Shown: piece after piece, positions 34,564 through 43,340 of the stretch
Layout: each line of letters starts with the position of its first letter
Position numbering within the stretch: position 1 is the stretch's first letter
Source of the DNA: Arenibacter sp. F20364
GTDB taxonomy: Bacteria; Bacteroidota; Bacteroidia; Flavobacteriales; Flavobacteriaceae
DNA length: 64,000 nt
Direction: 5' to 3'
NCBI RefSeq assembly: GCF_023015905.1
Contig: NZ_JALKBD010000003.1
Span: forward strand, 124,001-188,000
The notes under the pieces: model-generated
Told to the model about the DNA's origin: nothing
Databases searched by the model: none
Seen by the model: only the letters and a program-made list of their open reading frames with translations
Program-made: the position numbers and the translations under genes

Positions 34564-35382
34564 CTAGTTTACCTTCGATTTCGAACGCACAAAATCTACC
34601 AACAAAGGAAAGGCTGGTTCGGTCATGCCATGACCATAACCGTCCATTTCATATAGGGTAATATCTGCGTGTCCGCTAACCTTCATCATTCTATAGAAAT
34701 AGGCATTTTCCTCATATCGCCCCAGCATCTCCTTTTCACGATCGCCCGTAATCAACAAGGTGGGTGGTGCATTTTGGCGTACGTGGAATAATGGCGCCCA
34801 TTCGTCTATTATAGGCTGCTCTCCGGGAATACCTTGTTCCTTTCTTATAGTAAAATGGGTTATGGTATGGCCACTAAAAGGGACTAGTCCAGCCACCTGA
34901 TCGGAATCCAAATTGTATTTCTTTAACCAACTTTTGTCCATAACGGCCATTAAAGCCAAGTAACCACCTGCTGAATGTCCTGAGACAAATATTTCATTGG
35001 AATCTCCATTATATTTGTCAATGTTTTTAAAGACCCATGCTATGGCTGCCGTGGCATCGGCAATACAGGTTTCAGCCTTTACATTTGGGGAAAGCCTATA
35101 CCCTACTCCAACCACACAGAACCCTTTATTTTTCAGAGCTGACGGAATTTCTTTTTGGCCTCCGGTCAACCCCCCTCCATGAAACCAGATAACCACGGGG
35201 ACCTTGTAATCGACCTCCGGATAATAGATATCCAAAAGGTTTTTTTCTTGCATATAATCAGTCCGTTTGGAAGTACTGGAATCGTAGTAATAGACATTTT
35301 CCTTTAATTTATAGCTTAGGACCTGACCTTGGACGTATATAGGCAAAGCAGCCAAAAGCACAAAAGTAAGTAGCTTTTTCAT
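34564..35382 (-). CDS. Secreted alpha/beta hydrolase (esterase)
   Basis: A 272-residue esterase with a signal peptide (MKKLLTFVLLAALPIYVQG). It has the oxyanion 'HGGG' motif ('VIWFHGGGLTGGQ'), the nucleophile 'GHSAGGYLA' near residue 134 and a C-terminal His in 'GYGHGM'; the acid is probably in 'ITGDREK'. This fits the BD-FAE/hormone-sensitive-lipase-like carbohydrate esterases. In this setting it may remove acetyl or other ester groups from a polysaccharide; substrate not shown. Confidence 0.85.
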   Translation of the reverse strand: MKKLLTFVLLAALPIYVQGQVLSYKLKENVYYYDSSTSKRTDYMQEKNLLDIYYPEVDYKVPVVIWFHGGGLTGGQKEIPSALKNKGFCVVGVGYRLSPNVKAETCIADATAAIAWVFKNIDKYNGDSNEIFVSGHSAGGYLALMAVMDKSWLKKYNLDSDQVAGLVPFSGHTITHFTIRKEQGIPGEQPIIDEWAPLFHVRQNAPPTLLITGDREKEMLGRYEENAYFYRMMKVSGHADITLYEMDGYGHGMTEPAFPLLVDFVRSKSKVN

Positions 35383-35828
35383 GGTTGAATTGGATTTTAA
35401 GTTGGTTATATGGTTATGAATATTCCTCTAATATCTTAAAAACAGATTAAATAAAATTATCATAATAATCTTTATTCCCTCCATCCTTCAAATAAATTTT
35501 GGATACAGTACATTATATTCGAGGTTTATTGCCTAGTAAACTACCTCGGGGCAAGCTTAGGAGTACCTGCCTTCGGCAGGCATGTTTTAAACTCGATTAT
35601 CAAGTAATTTTATTATCCTGTCCTTTGTTTTGAATTAAAAGATTTTCGAAATAGCCAATTATCGATAGGATTATATTTCCTTGTTGTATCAAAAAATTTT
35701 TTAAACTAGTTAAATAGTAAAGTAACGGTAGTCTTCGAAGTGACTGCACATAATTCGTTTGCTTTTTAGACAAGCTGTAAAAAATATTGGGTAGGACTTG
35801 ACCGCAAAAGATGTTATCGTAAGTGCGA
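35383..35828. other. Intergenic stretch with a palindromic element
   Basis: No gene is convincing here; a 79-codon frame on the minus strand ending at 35600 lacks any recognisable feature and runs into the TolC gene. The stretch contains one hairpin-rich element (35519-35596, listed separately). Confidence 0.45.
35519..35596. repeat. REP-like palindromic element A
   Basis: Outer arms tcgaggttta (35519-35528) and taaactcga (35588-35596) are inverted with one extra base. Inside is a strong hairpin cctgcc-ttc-ggcagg (35566-35580). A similar tgcctg/caggc element lies at 53751-53812, so both may belong to one family of dispersed intergenic repeats. Confidence 0.4.
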
Positions 35829-37235
35829 CTACAAATCAATAGGATTAATGGCCAGGCTTTTAAATAGCTTGGCTTTGGCGATACTGAATTTATTTTGAAT
35901 GAGATTTTTTTTCAATTCAACTTCCAGAAGTTTTCTTTCCCTCGAATTAACTAGAAACAAAGAACTTTCTCCGAAACTGAACTTTCTTTCCTCTGCAAAA
36001 AACAGTAGGCGGTAATCCTGTACCATGCTTTCTACGAGGCTCGTTTGGGTATCAAAAGAATCTAGTTCCTTGTAAATGGCAAGAATATTATTTCTTATCT
36101 GTACAGCAGTATTGGTAGCTTCCAATTGGGCATCCTGCAATTTATAGTCCGCTAACTTAAGATTGCCTCGTTCCTTTCGCAAAAATAAGGGTAGTTGAAA
36201 GTTAATGCCACCTTTGTACTGTTGATTCCCAAAGGAATTGAAATAATCTGGATTTTCCGTCAAGAAATTGTATTCTAAATCTATTTTAGGCAACAGTTTA
36301 TTACTTTTTAAACGTCTATCAATTTTTAAACTTTCTATTTTATAGTCCAAGGCTTTCAGTTTAGGATGATCGGCAAGGGCAAAACTGTCCAAGGGCTTTC
36401 CCAAAATTTCCAAGGTAACATCTATATCCCTTTCCGTGTTAATATCGGGAATTACATTGGGTTGTATCTCTATTGGAATGTTGTTGTTGGTCCATAGAAA
36501 ATTAGACAGTAACAAAGCCTTGTTGGATAAATTAACCTTGGCCTGCTCCAAATTCAAGGCCCGATCCTGGACAATGATCTTGGCCTCAAGGGTATCGATC
36601 GAGGGGATGACCCCTGCTATGGCGTTCTGCCGTACCCCTTTGAAGCGTTCCTGTGCATTGGCCAAAAATCTATCATAAATTTCCTTGTCCCTATAGGTTT
36701 GCAACCAATTGAAGTACGCAAGGGAAGCGTTGTACAATACCTCGTTGACCAGAATATCCCTTTCGGCCCTATTCTGATCCCTAAAAAGTTTGGCACTTTT
36801 TAAGGTTGCCATTCTATCATTTATCCATAGTCCCTGCCCAAGAGAAAAGGATACTCCGGCGCTATATAATCCATCCTCCGGTAAATTTTCCGAGGGATTT
36901 AAATACACTCCATCATTCTGTTCAAAATTGGCCTTTAATTCTATCCCATACCAGGTTGGGACCTTGAAAGTAGCGTTGAATCTTTCGTAGTACTCGGTTC
37001 CTTTAAATTCCTTTAGGTCGTAATCCACTTCTATCTTGGGATCAAACCCACCCCTGGATTTCATTAAATTGGCCTGAGCTTCGTCAATTTTAAGTTCCGC
37101 CTGCTTTGCTATAGGGTGATATTTTTTTATGTACCCCAAAAATTCCTTGAAGTCAAGGACGGCGGGATCCGTTTGCTGGGCCTGTGCAAAGGATATTGTA
37201 AATATTAATAAGAACAAGAATAATCTATTTATCAT
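35829..37235 (-). CDS. TolC-family outer-membrane efflux protein
   Basis: A 468-residue outer-membrane channel with signal peptide (MINRLFLFLLIFTISFAQA). It has two long helical repeats typical of TolC ('AKQAELKIDEAQANLMKSRGG', 'HPKLKALDYKIESLKI'). Its start overlaps the HlyD stop by 4 nt (ATGA), so the two are translationally coupled. It is the last gene of the export operon tetR-ABC-hlyD-tolC. Confidence 0.9.
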   Translation of the reverse strand: MINRLFLFLLIFTISFAQAQQTDPAVLDFKEFLGYIKKYHPIAKQAELKIDEAQANLMKSRGGFDPKIEVDYDLKEFKGTEYYERFNATFKVPTWYGIELKANFEQNDGVYLNPSENLPEDGLYSAGVSFSLGQGLWINDRMATLKSAKLFRDQNRAERDILVNEVLYNASLAYFNWLQTYRDKEIYDRFLANAQERFKGVRQNAIAGVIPSIDTLEAKIIVQDRALNLEQAKVNLSNKALLLSNFLWTNNNIPIEIQPNVIPDINTERDIDVTLEILGKPLDSFALADHPKLKALDYKIESLKIDRRLKSNKLLPKIDLEYNFLTENPDYFNSFGNQQYKGGINFQLPLFLRKERGNLKLADYKLQDAQLEATNTAVQIRNNILAIYKELDSFDTQTSLVESMVQDYRLLFFAEERKFSFGESSLFLVNSRERKLLEVELKKNLIQNKFSIAKAKLFKSLAINPIDL

Positions 37236-38581
37236 TTCTCTTCTTTTAGTACTGTCTTTGTGGGCTGATAGTAATTAGGTGGAAAGCCGTTCAACTGTCG
37301 CCATAATTCATACCAAATTGGAACATCCTCAAGTAATGCAATGGTGTTGGCACCAGATCCCACGCGGATGTCTTTTGGCCACGGTATGTCATTTTTGTCA
37401 GGCGCCAACAAAACACGGTATTTGCCGTTTTCACTGATGAAAGTTTCTATGGCAACCACGGTACCCCCGTAGGTACCATAGGAGACATTGGGCCAGCCAC
37501 TAAAGACAATTGCCGGCCAGCCATCAAACTGTATCCTAAACTTTTCACCTACATGGATCAAAGGTAGATCCAATGGAGCAACATAGGTTTCTACAGCCAT
37601 ATCGTAATTACTGGGCATTATCCCTACCAAACGATCTCCTTCCTTGATGGTCTCCCCCAAACCTCCTTGAATGGCCTTATTTATATATCCACTTTGAGGC
37701 GCTTTGACATAATACAGACTATTCCGCATTTCGTAATTGGTATACTCATTTTCCAATTTTGAAACCTGGGCCTCGGAATCGTACTGATTGGACTGTGCGG
37801 TGAACATATCACTTTGGGCTTTGGAGATCTTATCAGCATATTCCGCTTCAATCCTATTGATTTCCACTTCAGCATTGATTATTTCATTTCGGGCAGTAAG
37901 TAATTTATTCCGTTGAGAAATTAATTTGGCCTGGGACTCCTGCAATTTTAGTCTCTTTTCCTCCACATCCGTAATGGCCTTTAAGCCCTCCTTTGCCAAC
38001 TGTTCTATACGGTCATATTGTGTTTGCGCAATACTGATGTTGGTCTTGGCAGCTTCCAAATCAATACTATCACTCTCAACCTTTAATCCAGATTGCATTA
38101 GTTTGTTCTTGGCCTGTTTTAACTTGAATCCCCTCTCATTCTCCAAAGCTTTTATTTGGGTATTTAACACCTTGACCTTTCCTTCATAAGAAGAAACTGC
38201 TTTGCTCTTAGCCGTAATCTGCTGTCCTGTCCTAGAGACTAAATTGGGATCGAAGTACTCATTCTTAATCTCTGAAATAAATAAAATGGTATCGCCCTTT
38301 TCTACAAAATCACCCTCTTTTACAAACCATTTTTCTATTCTGCCGGGTATGGGCGACTGTATAGTCTGAGGTCTTTGATCCAGGCTCAGTGTTGTTAAAA
38401 ATCCATTGCCCCTAACATTCTGTGTCCAAGGCAAAAAAAGTACGATAATAACAAAAATCGCCGATGCCACTAAAAAACGATTAAAATGTTTATAGTGTCT
38501 AACGTGAAAAACTCTTCTAAAGGATTTATATCCAGAGAGGTCTACTTTATCGTTCAATTTATTTTGGGAAATGTTCAGCAT
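37232..38581 (-). CDS. HlyD-family periplasmic adaptor
   Basis: A 449-residue membrane-fusion protein. One membrane helix lies near residues 35-55 ('FLVASAIFVIIVLFLPW'). Then come a lipoyl-like half ('IPGRIEKWFVKEGDFVEKGD'), a long coiled coil (about 115-270) and the second lipoyl/beta-barrel half ('VKAPQSGYINKA', 'GDRLVGIMPS'). It bridges the ABC protein in the inner membrane to TolC. Start is 6 nt after the ABC stop. Confidence 0.9.
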   Translation of the reverse strand: MLNISQNKLNDKVDLSGYKSFRRVFHVRHYKHFNRFLVASAIFVIIVLFLPWTQNVRGNGFLTTLSLDQRPQTIQSPIPGRIEKWFVKEGDFVEKGDTILFISEIKNEYFDPNLVSRTGQQITAKSKAVSSYEGKVKVLNTQIKALENERGFKLKQAKNKLMQSGLKVESDSIDLEAAKTNISIAQTQYDRIEQLAKEGLKAITDVEEKRLKLQESQAKLISQRNKLLTARNEIINAEVEINRIEAEYADKISKAQSDMFTAQSNQYDSEAQVSKLENEYTNYEMRNSLYYVKAPQSGYINKAIQGGLGETIKEGDRLVGIMPSNYDMAVETYVAPLDLPLIHVGEKFRIQFDGWPAIVFSGWPNVSYGTYGGTVVAIETFISENGKYRVLLAPDKNDIPWPKDIRVGSGANTIALLEDVPIWYELWRQLNGFPPNYYQPTKTVLKEEK

Positions 38582-38587
38582 ATCGGA

Positions 38588-40255
38588 TTATGTTTGGGAG
38601 ACTATTTTACCTTGATCCAGGGTTACAATTTTTTTACAGCGCTTTATCCATTTTGGATTTTGACTCACCACTACCAAGGCCCAAGGATTATTGTTGTCCA
38701 ACAAGAAGTTCATGATTCTTAGGGCCTCAGGTTCATCAAATTGATTTAAAGGATCTTTTAAAATCAATATTTTTGGTTTTTTTACTATGCTGCGCGCCAA
38801 AATTATTTTCTTGGAAATGGTATAGGGAATTTGTTTTCCTTCAGGAAAAAGTGCCGTATTCAATCCTTGGGGCTGGTCTTTAATAAATTGAAGCAACCCT
38901 ACGTTTTCCAGTGCCCAGTAAAGGTCCCTTTGGGAAACTTTTTTATTCCCCATTGTAATGTTTTCTAAAATAGTACCTTCAAACGGACTTTCTTCGGTTA
39001 GGGACTGACCAAAAAAGGAACGATAATGGTTTATATTCATGCCGATCAAGGAAATATCGTTTACAAATATATTTCCCAAATTGGGAGGGATTATTCCGGA
39101 AATTAATCTCAATAAGGTAGTCTTTCCAGAACCATTGGCACCTAAAATAAGGATGCTGTCCTTTGGTGCTATTCTTAGATTGATATCTTGAAGAATTTTC
39201 TTATTGCTTCCAGGAGCACCATATGATACACCGCTTAGTTCAATAGTTATGGGCCCATCTTCCGAAAGTGGCTTCTCTCCCTGTTGCTCCTCAAGATCCA
39301 TATCCACTACCTGTCCCAATTTTTCCAAGGAAGTAAGGAGATCATAGAAGGTATCCAAGCCACGTATCAACTTCTCAACGGAATTTATGACCAAAAGAAT
39401 AATAATTTCGGCCGCTACAAATTGCCCAATATTTATTTGTTGATTGAGTACTAAAAACCCACCAATCAGCAAAAGTCCGGCCGTAACCAAAACTTTAAAG
39501 CCTATCATTTGGATGAATTGGATGACCAAAATTCTAAAATGACTCTCACGGGCCACCAAATATTTATCTACCAATTTATCATTTTTGGTGAGGGCCAAAC
39601 TGGTTTTTCCCGAAAGTTTAAAACTAGTAACGGAACGTGCCACTTCTTGAATCCAATGCGCCACTTTGTATTTACTTTTGGACTCGTCCATACTGGTTTC
39701 CAACCCTTTCTGAACAGTGAACTTGAAGACGACATAAATCAATAATATTAATAGCAGCCCATAAATGATAAAAAAGGGATGATAAAAAGACAATAATATT
39801 AGACCAAAAACAATTTGCAAAAGTGCCCCGGGGAAATCTATCAAAATCTTCGCCAAGCCTTTTTGAACATTTAGGGTGTCAAAAAAACGATTGGCCAATT
39901 CAGGGGGATAAAAGTCCCTTAGTACATTCATTTTAATTTTTGGAAAACGATAAGTAAATTCAAAGGAAGATCGTGTAAATATTTTTTGCTGCAAGTTCTC
40001 GATGATCCTTATCTGCATTAATTGCAAAATACCCGCAAAAGCTACTCCACCGGTAACCAAGGTGACCAAAATTATCCAAGAGGTGCTGATTTGTGCTCCT
40101 TGCAGTAAATTAATTATGGCCTGTATTCCTAGCGGTAGTGAAAGATTTACCAAGCCAGCAAAAATGGCATAATAAAAGGTTTGCAATACATCCCTCCTGT
40201 CCAACTGCAGTAGCCCCATTAGCCTTTGCCAGGCCGTTAAAACATTTTTAGGCAT
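38588..40255 (-). CDS. ABC exporter, membrane and ATPase domains, with degenerate signature
   Basis: A 555-residue half-transporter of the type I secretion/HlyB kind without peptidase domain. Residues 20-320 hold about six membrane segments. The nucleotide-binding domain has a normal Walker A 'LGANGSGKTTLL' near residue 370. The signature 'LSGGQ' is replaced by 'YTISKK', and Walker B reads 'ILILKDPLNQFDE', with Lys-Asp-Pro where Asp-Glu-Pro is usual. ATP hydrolysis may be altered or it may need a partner, though a family-wide variant is also possible. Cargo is unknown; no small peptide gene is seen beside it. Confidence 0.82.
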   Translation of the reverse strand: MPKNVLTAWQRLMGLLQLDRRDVLQTFYYAIFAGLVNLSLPLGIQAIINLLQGAQISTSWIILVTLVTGGVAFAGILQLMQIRIIENLQQKIFTRSSFEFTYRFPKIKMNVLRDFYPPELANRFFDTLNVQKGLAKILIDFPGALLQIVFGLILLSFYHPFFIIYGLLLILLIYVVFKFTVQKGLETSMDESKSKYKVAHWIQEVARSVTSFKLSGKTSLALTKNDKLVDKYLVARESHFRILVIQFIQMIGFKVLVTAGLLLIGGFLVLNQQINIGQFVAAEIIILLVINSVEKLIRGLDTFYDLLTSLEKLGQVVDMDLEEQQGEKPLSEDGPITIELSGVSYGAPGSNKKILQDINLRIAPKDSILILGANGSGKTTLLRLISGIIPPNLGNIFVNDISLIGMNINHYRSFFGQSLTEESPFEGTILENITMGNKKVSQRDLYWALENVGLLQFIKDQPQGLNTALFPEGKQIPYTISKKIILARSIVKKPKILILKDPLNQFDEPEALRIMNFLLDNNNPWALVVVSQNPKWIKRCKKIVTLDQGKIVSQT

Positions 40256-40259
40256 AATT

Positions 40260-40931
40260 TTATTTTAAGGATTTAAAAACAAGATCATTAAAGTATGCTG
40301 ATGGAGTGTTATTTTCATCGCAATTGGTCAGGGAAGGAAAATGTTCTTGGAGAAAATACTGATGGAACGATCCCTCCAAAATAGTACTGGCCAAACTAGC
40401 TGGATATTTATAATCTGCATTTACATTAGTGATCATTTGACTAATACGTTCTATAAGTCTTTTATATATTTCAAAATAGCCATCCTTATTCTCTTGCTCT
40501 ACTTCTTTGGTCAAATAGGATTTTGAGTATTCATTAATGATAATTCTATTAAGCAGCACCTCATTGATATGGGGGAAAGACGAATCTATTTCTGTTTTTT
40601 TTGTGAATATTTCAATTGTCTTTTTTAGTTTTTCCGAGGGGTTGGTAATGGCATTGGTTGCTAAAACCAATTGGTATTCCAGCCAGCCCCAGTACCATGA
40701 AGAAAGATATAGTAGTAGTTTGTGTTTGTTTTCAAAGTAACGGTATATGGAACTTTCATTAGAGCCAATGAGTGTCCCCAACTTTCTGAATGTAAAATTT
40801 TCAAAACCTATCTCATTTATAAGGTTTATACTATGCTCCAAGATGCGTTTCCCTAAATCGGACGATTCTGGATCTTTTAAATAGATTTTTTCATTAATTC
40901 CAATCTTCATCGTTTTTAACAGGCGCTCCAT
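40260..40931 (-). CDS. TetR/AcrR-family repressor of the export operon
   Basis: A 223-residue regulator. The N-terminal helix-turn-helix is 'GFENFTFRKLGTLIGSNESSIYRYFENKHKLL' (about residues 41-72); the C-terminal ligand domain is divergent. It is the first gene of the operon, 4 nt before the ABC gene. ATG starts exist at 40931 and 40910. Two palindromes just upstream (40965-40977, 40987-40999), next to a TATATTTG -7 box, suggest that it represses its own operon. Confidence 0.88.
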   Translation of the reverse strand: MERLLKTMKIGINEKIYLKDPESSDLGKRILEHSINLINEIGFENFTFRKLGTLIGSNESSIYRYFENKHKLLLYLSSWYWGWLEYQLVLATNAITNPSEKLKKTIEIFTKKTEIDSSFPHINEVLLNRIIINEYSKSYLTKEVEQENKDGYFEIYKRLIERISQMITNVNADYKYPASLASTILEGSFHQYFLQEHFPSLTNCDENNTPSAYFNDLVFKSLK

Positions 40932-40956
40932 AACTATAATTTTATAAAATTACACG

Positions 40957-40964
40957 CAAATATA
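40957..40964 (-). promoter_or_regulatory. Predicted -7 box of the tetR-export operon (TATATTTG)
   Basis: On the minus strand this reads TATATTTG, a match to TAnnTTTG, 26 nt before the tetR ATG. A TTTG lies 15 nt upstream, closer than the usual 19. The box abuts the first palindrome. Confidence 0.5.
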
Positions 40965-40999
40965 ATAGTATTACTATCAAATAATAATAGTTTAACTAT
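40965..40999. promoter_or_regulatory. Two palindromic operators for the TetR regulator
   Basis: ATAGTAtTACTAT (40965-40977) and ATAGTTtAACTAT (40987-40999) are both 6-1-6 palindromes, 22 bp centre to centre, about two helical turns. They sit between the tetR -7 box and upstream DNA, the usual place for TetR autorepression. Confidence 0.65.
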
Positions 41000-41227
41000 C
41001 TATTAACAAAAGTAATACTTTCAATAAATCCCTTTTAGTAAAAACTAAGTGCTAAATCCCCGGGATAGAGAAGGACTGGGGGTCTTGCGAAACTTCTACA
41101 ATACCATAAGTTAAATATTTAGGGGGAGACAAAGTCAATATATAATCTGAATCGGATAAAATTTAGGGTATAAAACACCCGTGTTGCAGCTTATATTTGT
41201 ATACGGATTTTTGACAGCTATTGCAAG

Positions 41228-41245
41228 TTGGGCACTTGTGCCCAA
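41228..41245. promoter_or_regulatory. Perfect 18-bp palindrome (8-2-8)
   Basis: TTGGGCAC-tt-GTGCCCAA lies 221 nt before the dehydrogenase ATG. It is too far from a T-run to be a terminator and has the symmetry of a dimeric regulator site. Whether it acts on the dehydrogenase operon is inference. Confidence 0.45.
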
Positions 41246-41466
41246 TAAAGTTCATCGTTTTATTTTGGTTTTAAATATTATTACCTATATATTTAATAAA
41301 CAGTGATTTAAATTCATTTATTTAATTTATAAATTTAATTATTTGATTCAATTTTAATTTGTACACTTAGGTGAAATCCACTGGATATTATTATCTTGAA
41401 ATGAAACCGGGATTCCGGTTTTATTCAGTTGTGTGAACCTATAATTAAGTAAATATAATATTGAAT

Positions 41467-42432
41467 ATGAAAATTGTAATCTTAGACGGATATACTTTAA
41501 ACCCTGGTGATTTAAGCTGGGAGAAATTAAAGGATATTGGAGAAGTTCAGGTATACGATAGAACCGAATATAATAATGACACAATAATTAAAGCTATAGG
41601 CGAGGCCGAAATTGTGTTTACCAATAAAACGCCCTTGCCAAAAGAGGTATTGGAAAAGGCAACAGCGTTAAAATATATTGGGGTACTGGCCACTGGTTTT
41701 AACGTAGTTGATGTTATGGCTGCAAAAAAATTGGATATTGTGGTTACTAATGTGCCTAGCTACGGCACTACTGCAGTTGCACAAATGACCCTTGCCCTGC
41801 TACTGGAAATGTGTCATCATGTTGGGGAACATAATCGATCTGTAAAACAAGGGGAATGGTCAGCAAGCAAGGATTTTTGTTTTTGGAACTATCCGCTAAT
41901 CGAATTGGATGGCAAAACTATGGGTATTTTTGGTTTTGGGAGGATAGGGCAAGCAACCGCCAAATTGGCCCAAGCATTTGGCATGAATATTTTGACTGCT
42001 GGTAGTAGAAAGAAACTGGAATTGGAAAGCAGTAGTTGTAAACAAGTGGATTTGGATGAACTCTTGGCCAAATCCGATATAATAAGCCTACATTGCCCAT
42101 TAACTCCTGAAACCGAAGGCATTATTAATGCTTCCAACATTTCCAAAATGAAGGATGGAGTAATGATCATCAATACTTCTCGTGGTCAATTGATCGTTGA
42201 GAACGACATGAAGGACGCCCTGGATAATGGCAAAATTGCCTGGGCCGCGGTAGATGTTGTTTCCAAAGAACCCATAGACCAGGACAATCCACTATTAAAG
42301 GCCAAGAACTGTATTATAACGCCCCACATCGCTTGGGCGCCAAAGGAGTCAAGGAGCAGGTTGTTGAATACGGCCCTTGAAAATTTACAAGCTTTTTTAA
42401 AGGGAAACCCCATCAATATGGTGAATAGCTAA
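41467..42432 (+). CDS. D-2-hydroxyacid dehydrogenase (glycerate/hydroxypyruvate type)
   Basis: A 321-residue NAD-dependent enzyme. The ATG at 41467 is chosen over a TTG six bases earlier. The dinucleotide fold has 'MGIFGFGRIGQATAKLAQ' near residue 147. Catalytic segments are 'INTSRGQLIVENDM' (Arg), 'DVVSKEP' (Glu) and 'ITPHIAWAPKES' (His). Overall it looks like glycerate dehydrogenase/hydroxypyruvate reductase. It starts a plus-strand group with the aldolase, glycosidase-like and phosphoesterase genes. With the glycerate kinase 7 kb away it fits conversion of hydroxypyruvate to glycerate. Confidence 0.9.
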   Translation: MKIVILDGYTLNPGDLSWEKLKDIGEVQVYDRTEYNNDTIIKAIGEAEIVFTNKTPLPKEVLEKATALKYIGVLATGFNVVDVMAAKKLDIVVTNVPSYGTTAVAQMTLALLLEMCHHVGEHNRSVKQGEWSASKDFCFWNYPLIELDGKTMGIFGFGRIGQATAKLAQAFGMNILTAGSRKKLELESSSCKQVDLDELLAKSDIISLHCPLTPETEGIINASNISKMKDGVMIINTSRGQLIVENDMKDALDNGKIAWAAVDVVSKEPIDQDNPLLKAKNCIITPHIAWAPKESRSRLLNTALENLQAFLKGNPINMVNS

Positions 42433-42471
42433 CCTCATATTGGCTTACACGAAACACAAAAATTTTGACCA

Positions 42472-43284
42472 ATGCCTTTTGATCTCAAACAAAAACTAAG
42501 TAACAACCATAATATCTACGGGACTTGTATTCTATCTACCTCCCCTATTTGGTCAAAGGTGGTAAAGGGCACTGGACTGGATTTTGTCTTCTTGGACACG
42601 GAGCACATTCCCATGGATAGAACCGAACTTTCTTTTCTATGCCAGGTGTACACGGCTCATGGAATGGCTCCTATTGTTCGTATACCAAGTCCTGATCCCA
42701 ATGCGGCCTGTATGGCAAAAGATGCCGGTGCCGTTGGAGTCCTTGCCCCATACATCGAAACTACAGGTCAGGTACAGCAGTTGGTGGGTGCCACCAAGTT
42801 TAGGCCCTTGAAAGGAGAGCGACTTCAAAGTGTGCTTAGTGGGAAGGAAGATTTATCGCCTGAATTAAGAACCTATCTGGAAAACTTCAATCAGGGTAGT
42901 TTGTGTTTGATAAACATCGAGAGTACGGTAGCAGTTGGAAGATTGGATGACCTATTGAGTGTCCCTGGATTGGATGGCATCGTTATAGGCCCTCATGATC
43001 TTTCCATAAATATGGGGCTACCGGAACAATACGATCATCCCGAATTTGAAAACACTGTAAAGGAAATTATACACAAAGCAAGAGCTAAAGGTCTTGCCGC
43101 CGGAATTCATTTTCCTGCCCATGCCCAATACCAGATAAAATGGATCAGGGAAGGTGCCAATATTGTGCTGCACAGCTCTGATATGCGACTTTTTAGTCAA
43201 AAACTCTCTGAAGATCTTAATAGTATTAAGGCAGCTGTAGGTGAAAGACAAAATTTGTCCGATGGAAGCGAGTTGGTTATTTAA
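42472..43284 (+). CDS. HpcH/HpaI-family class II aldolase
   Basis: A 270-residue aldolase. Family features are 'DFVFLDTEHIPMDRTEL' near residue 35, 'PIVRIPSPDPN' near 64, 'DAGAVGVLAPYIET', 'INIESTVAV' (metal Glu) and 'VIGPHDLSINMG'. Such enzymes cleave 2-keto-3-deoxy acids (glucarate, rhamnonate or 4-hydroxy-2-oxo acids) to pyruvate or tartronate semialdehyde plus an aldehyde. The exact substrate cannot be set from sequence. It lies 39 nt after the hydroxyacid dehydrogenase. Confidence 0.88.
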   Translation: MPFDLKQKLSNNHNIYGTCILSTSPIWSKVVKGTGLDFVFLDTEHIPMDRTELSFLCQVYTAHGMAPIVRIPSPDPNAACMAKDAGAVGVLAPYIETTGQVQQLVGATKFRPLKGERLQSVLSGKEDLSPELRTYLENFNQGSLCLINIESTVAVGRLDDLLSVPGLDGIVIGPHDLSINMGLPEQYDHPEFENTVKEIIHKARAKGLAAGIHFPAHAQYQIKWIREGANIVLHSSDMRLFSQKLSEDLNSIKAAVGERQNLSDGSELVI

Positions 43285-43340
43285 ATTGAGGGATAAAAGG
43301 TTTCAAAATAACTCATTATTAGGTAATTCCAATAATCAAT

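Larger units (their letters stand above)
40932..41466. other. Divergent regulatory stretch
   Basis: The stretch between the tetR start and the hydroxyacid dehydrogenase start holds no gene. It contains the tetR operators, a -7 box, a perfect 18-bp palindrome (41228-41245), and a very AT-rich section (about 41270-41350). Confidence 0.5.

Noticed and set aside
35600-35839. A 79-codon minus-strand frame after the TolC gene
   Set aside because: It overlaps the end of tolC and has no start signal or family.
41192-41199. TATATTTG box in the gap before the hydroxyacid dehydrogenase
   Set aside because: Good -7 match but no -33 box at 17-23 nt and 268 nt from the gene; not enough to call a promoter.
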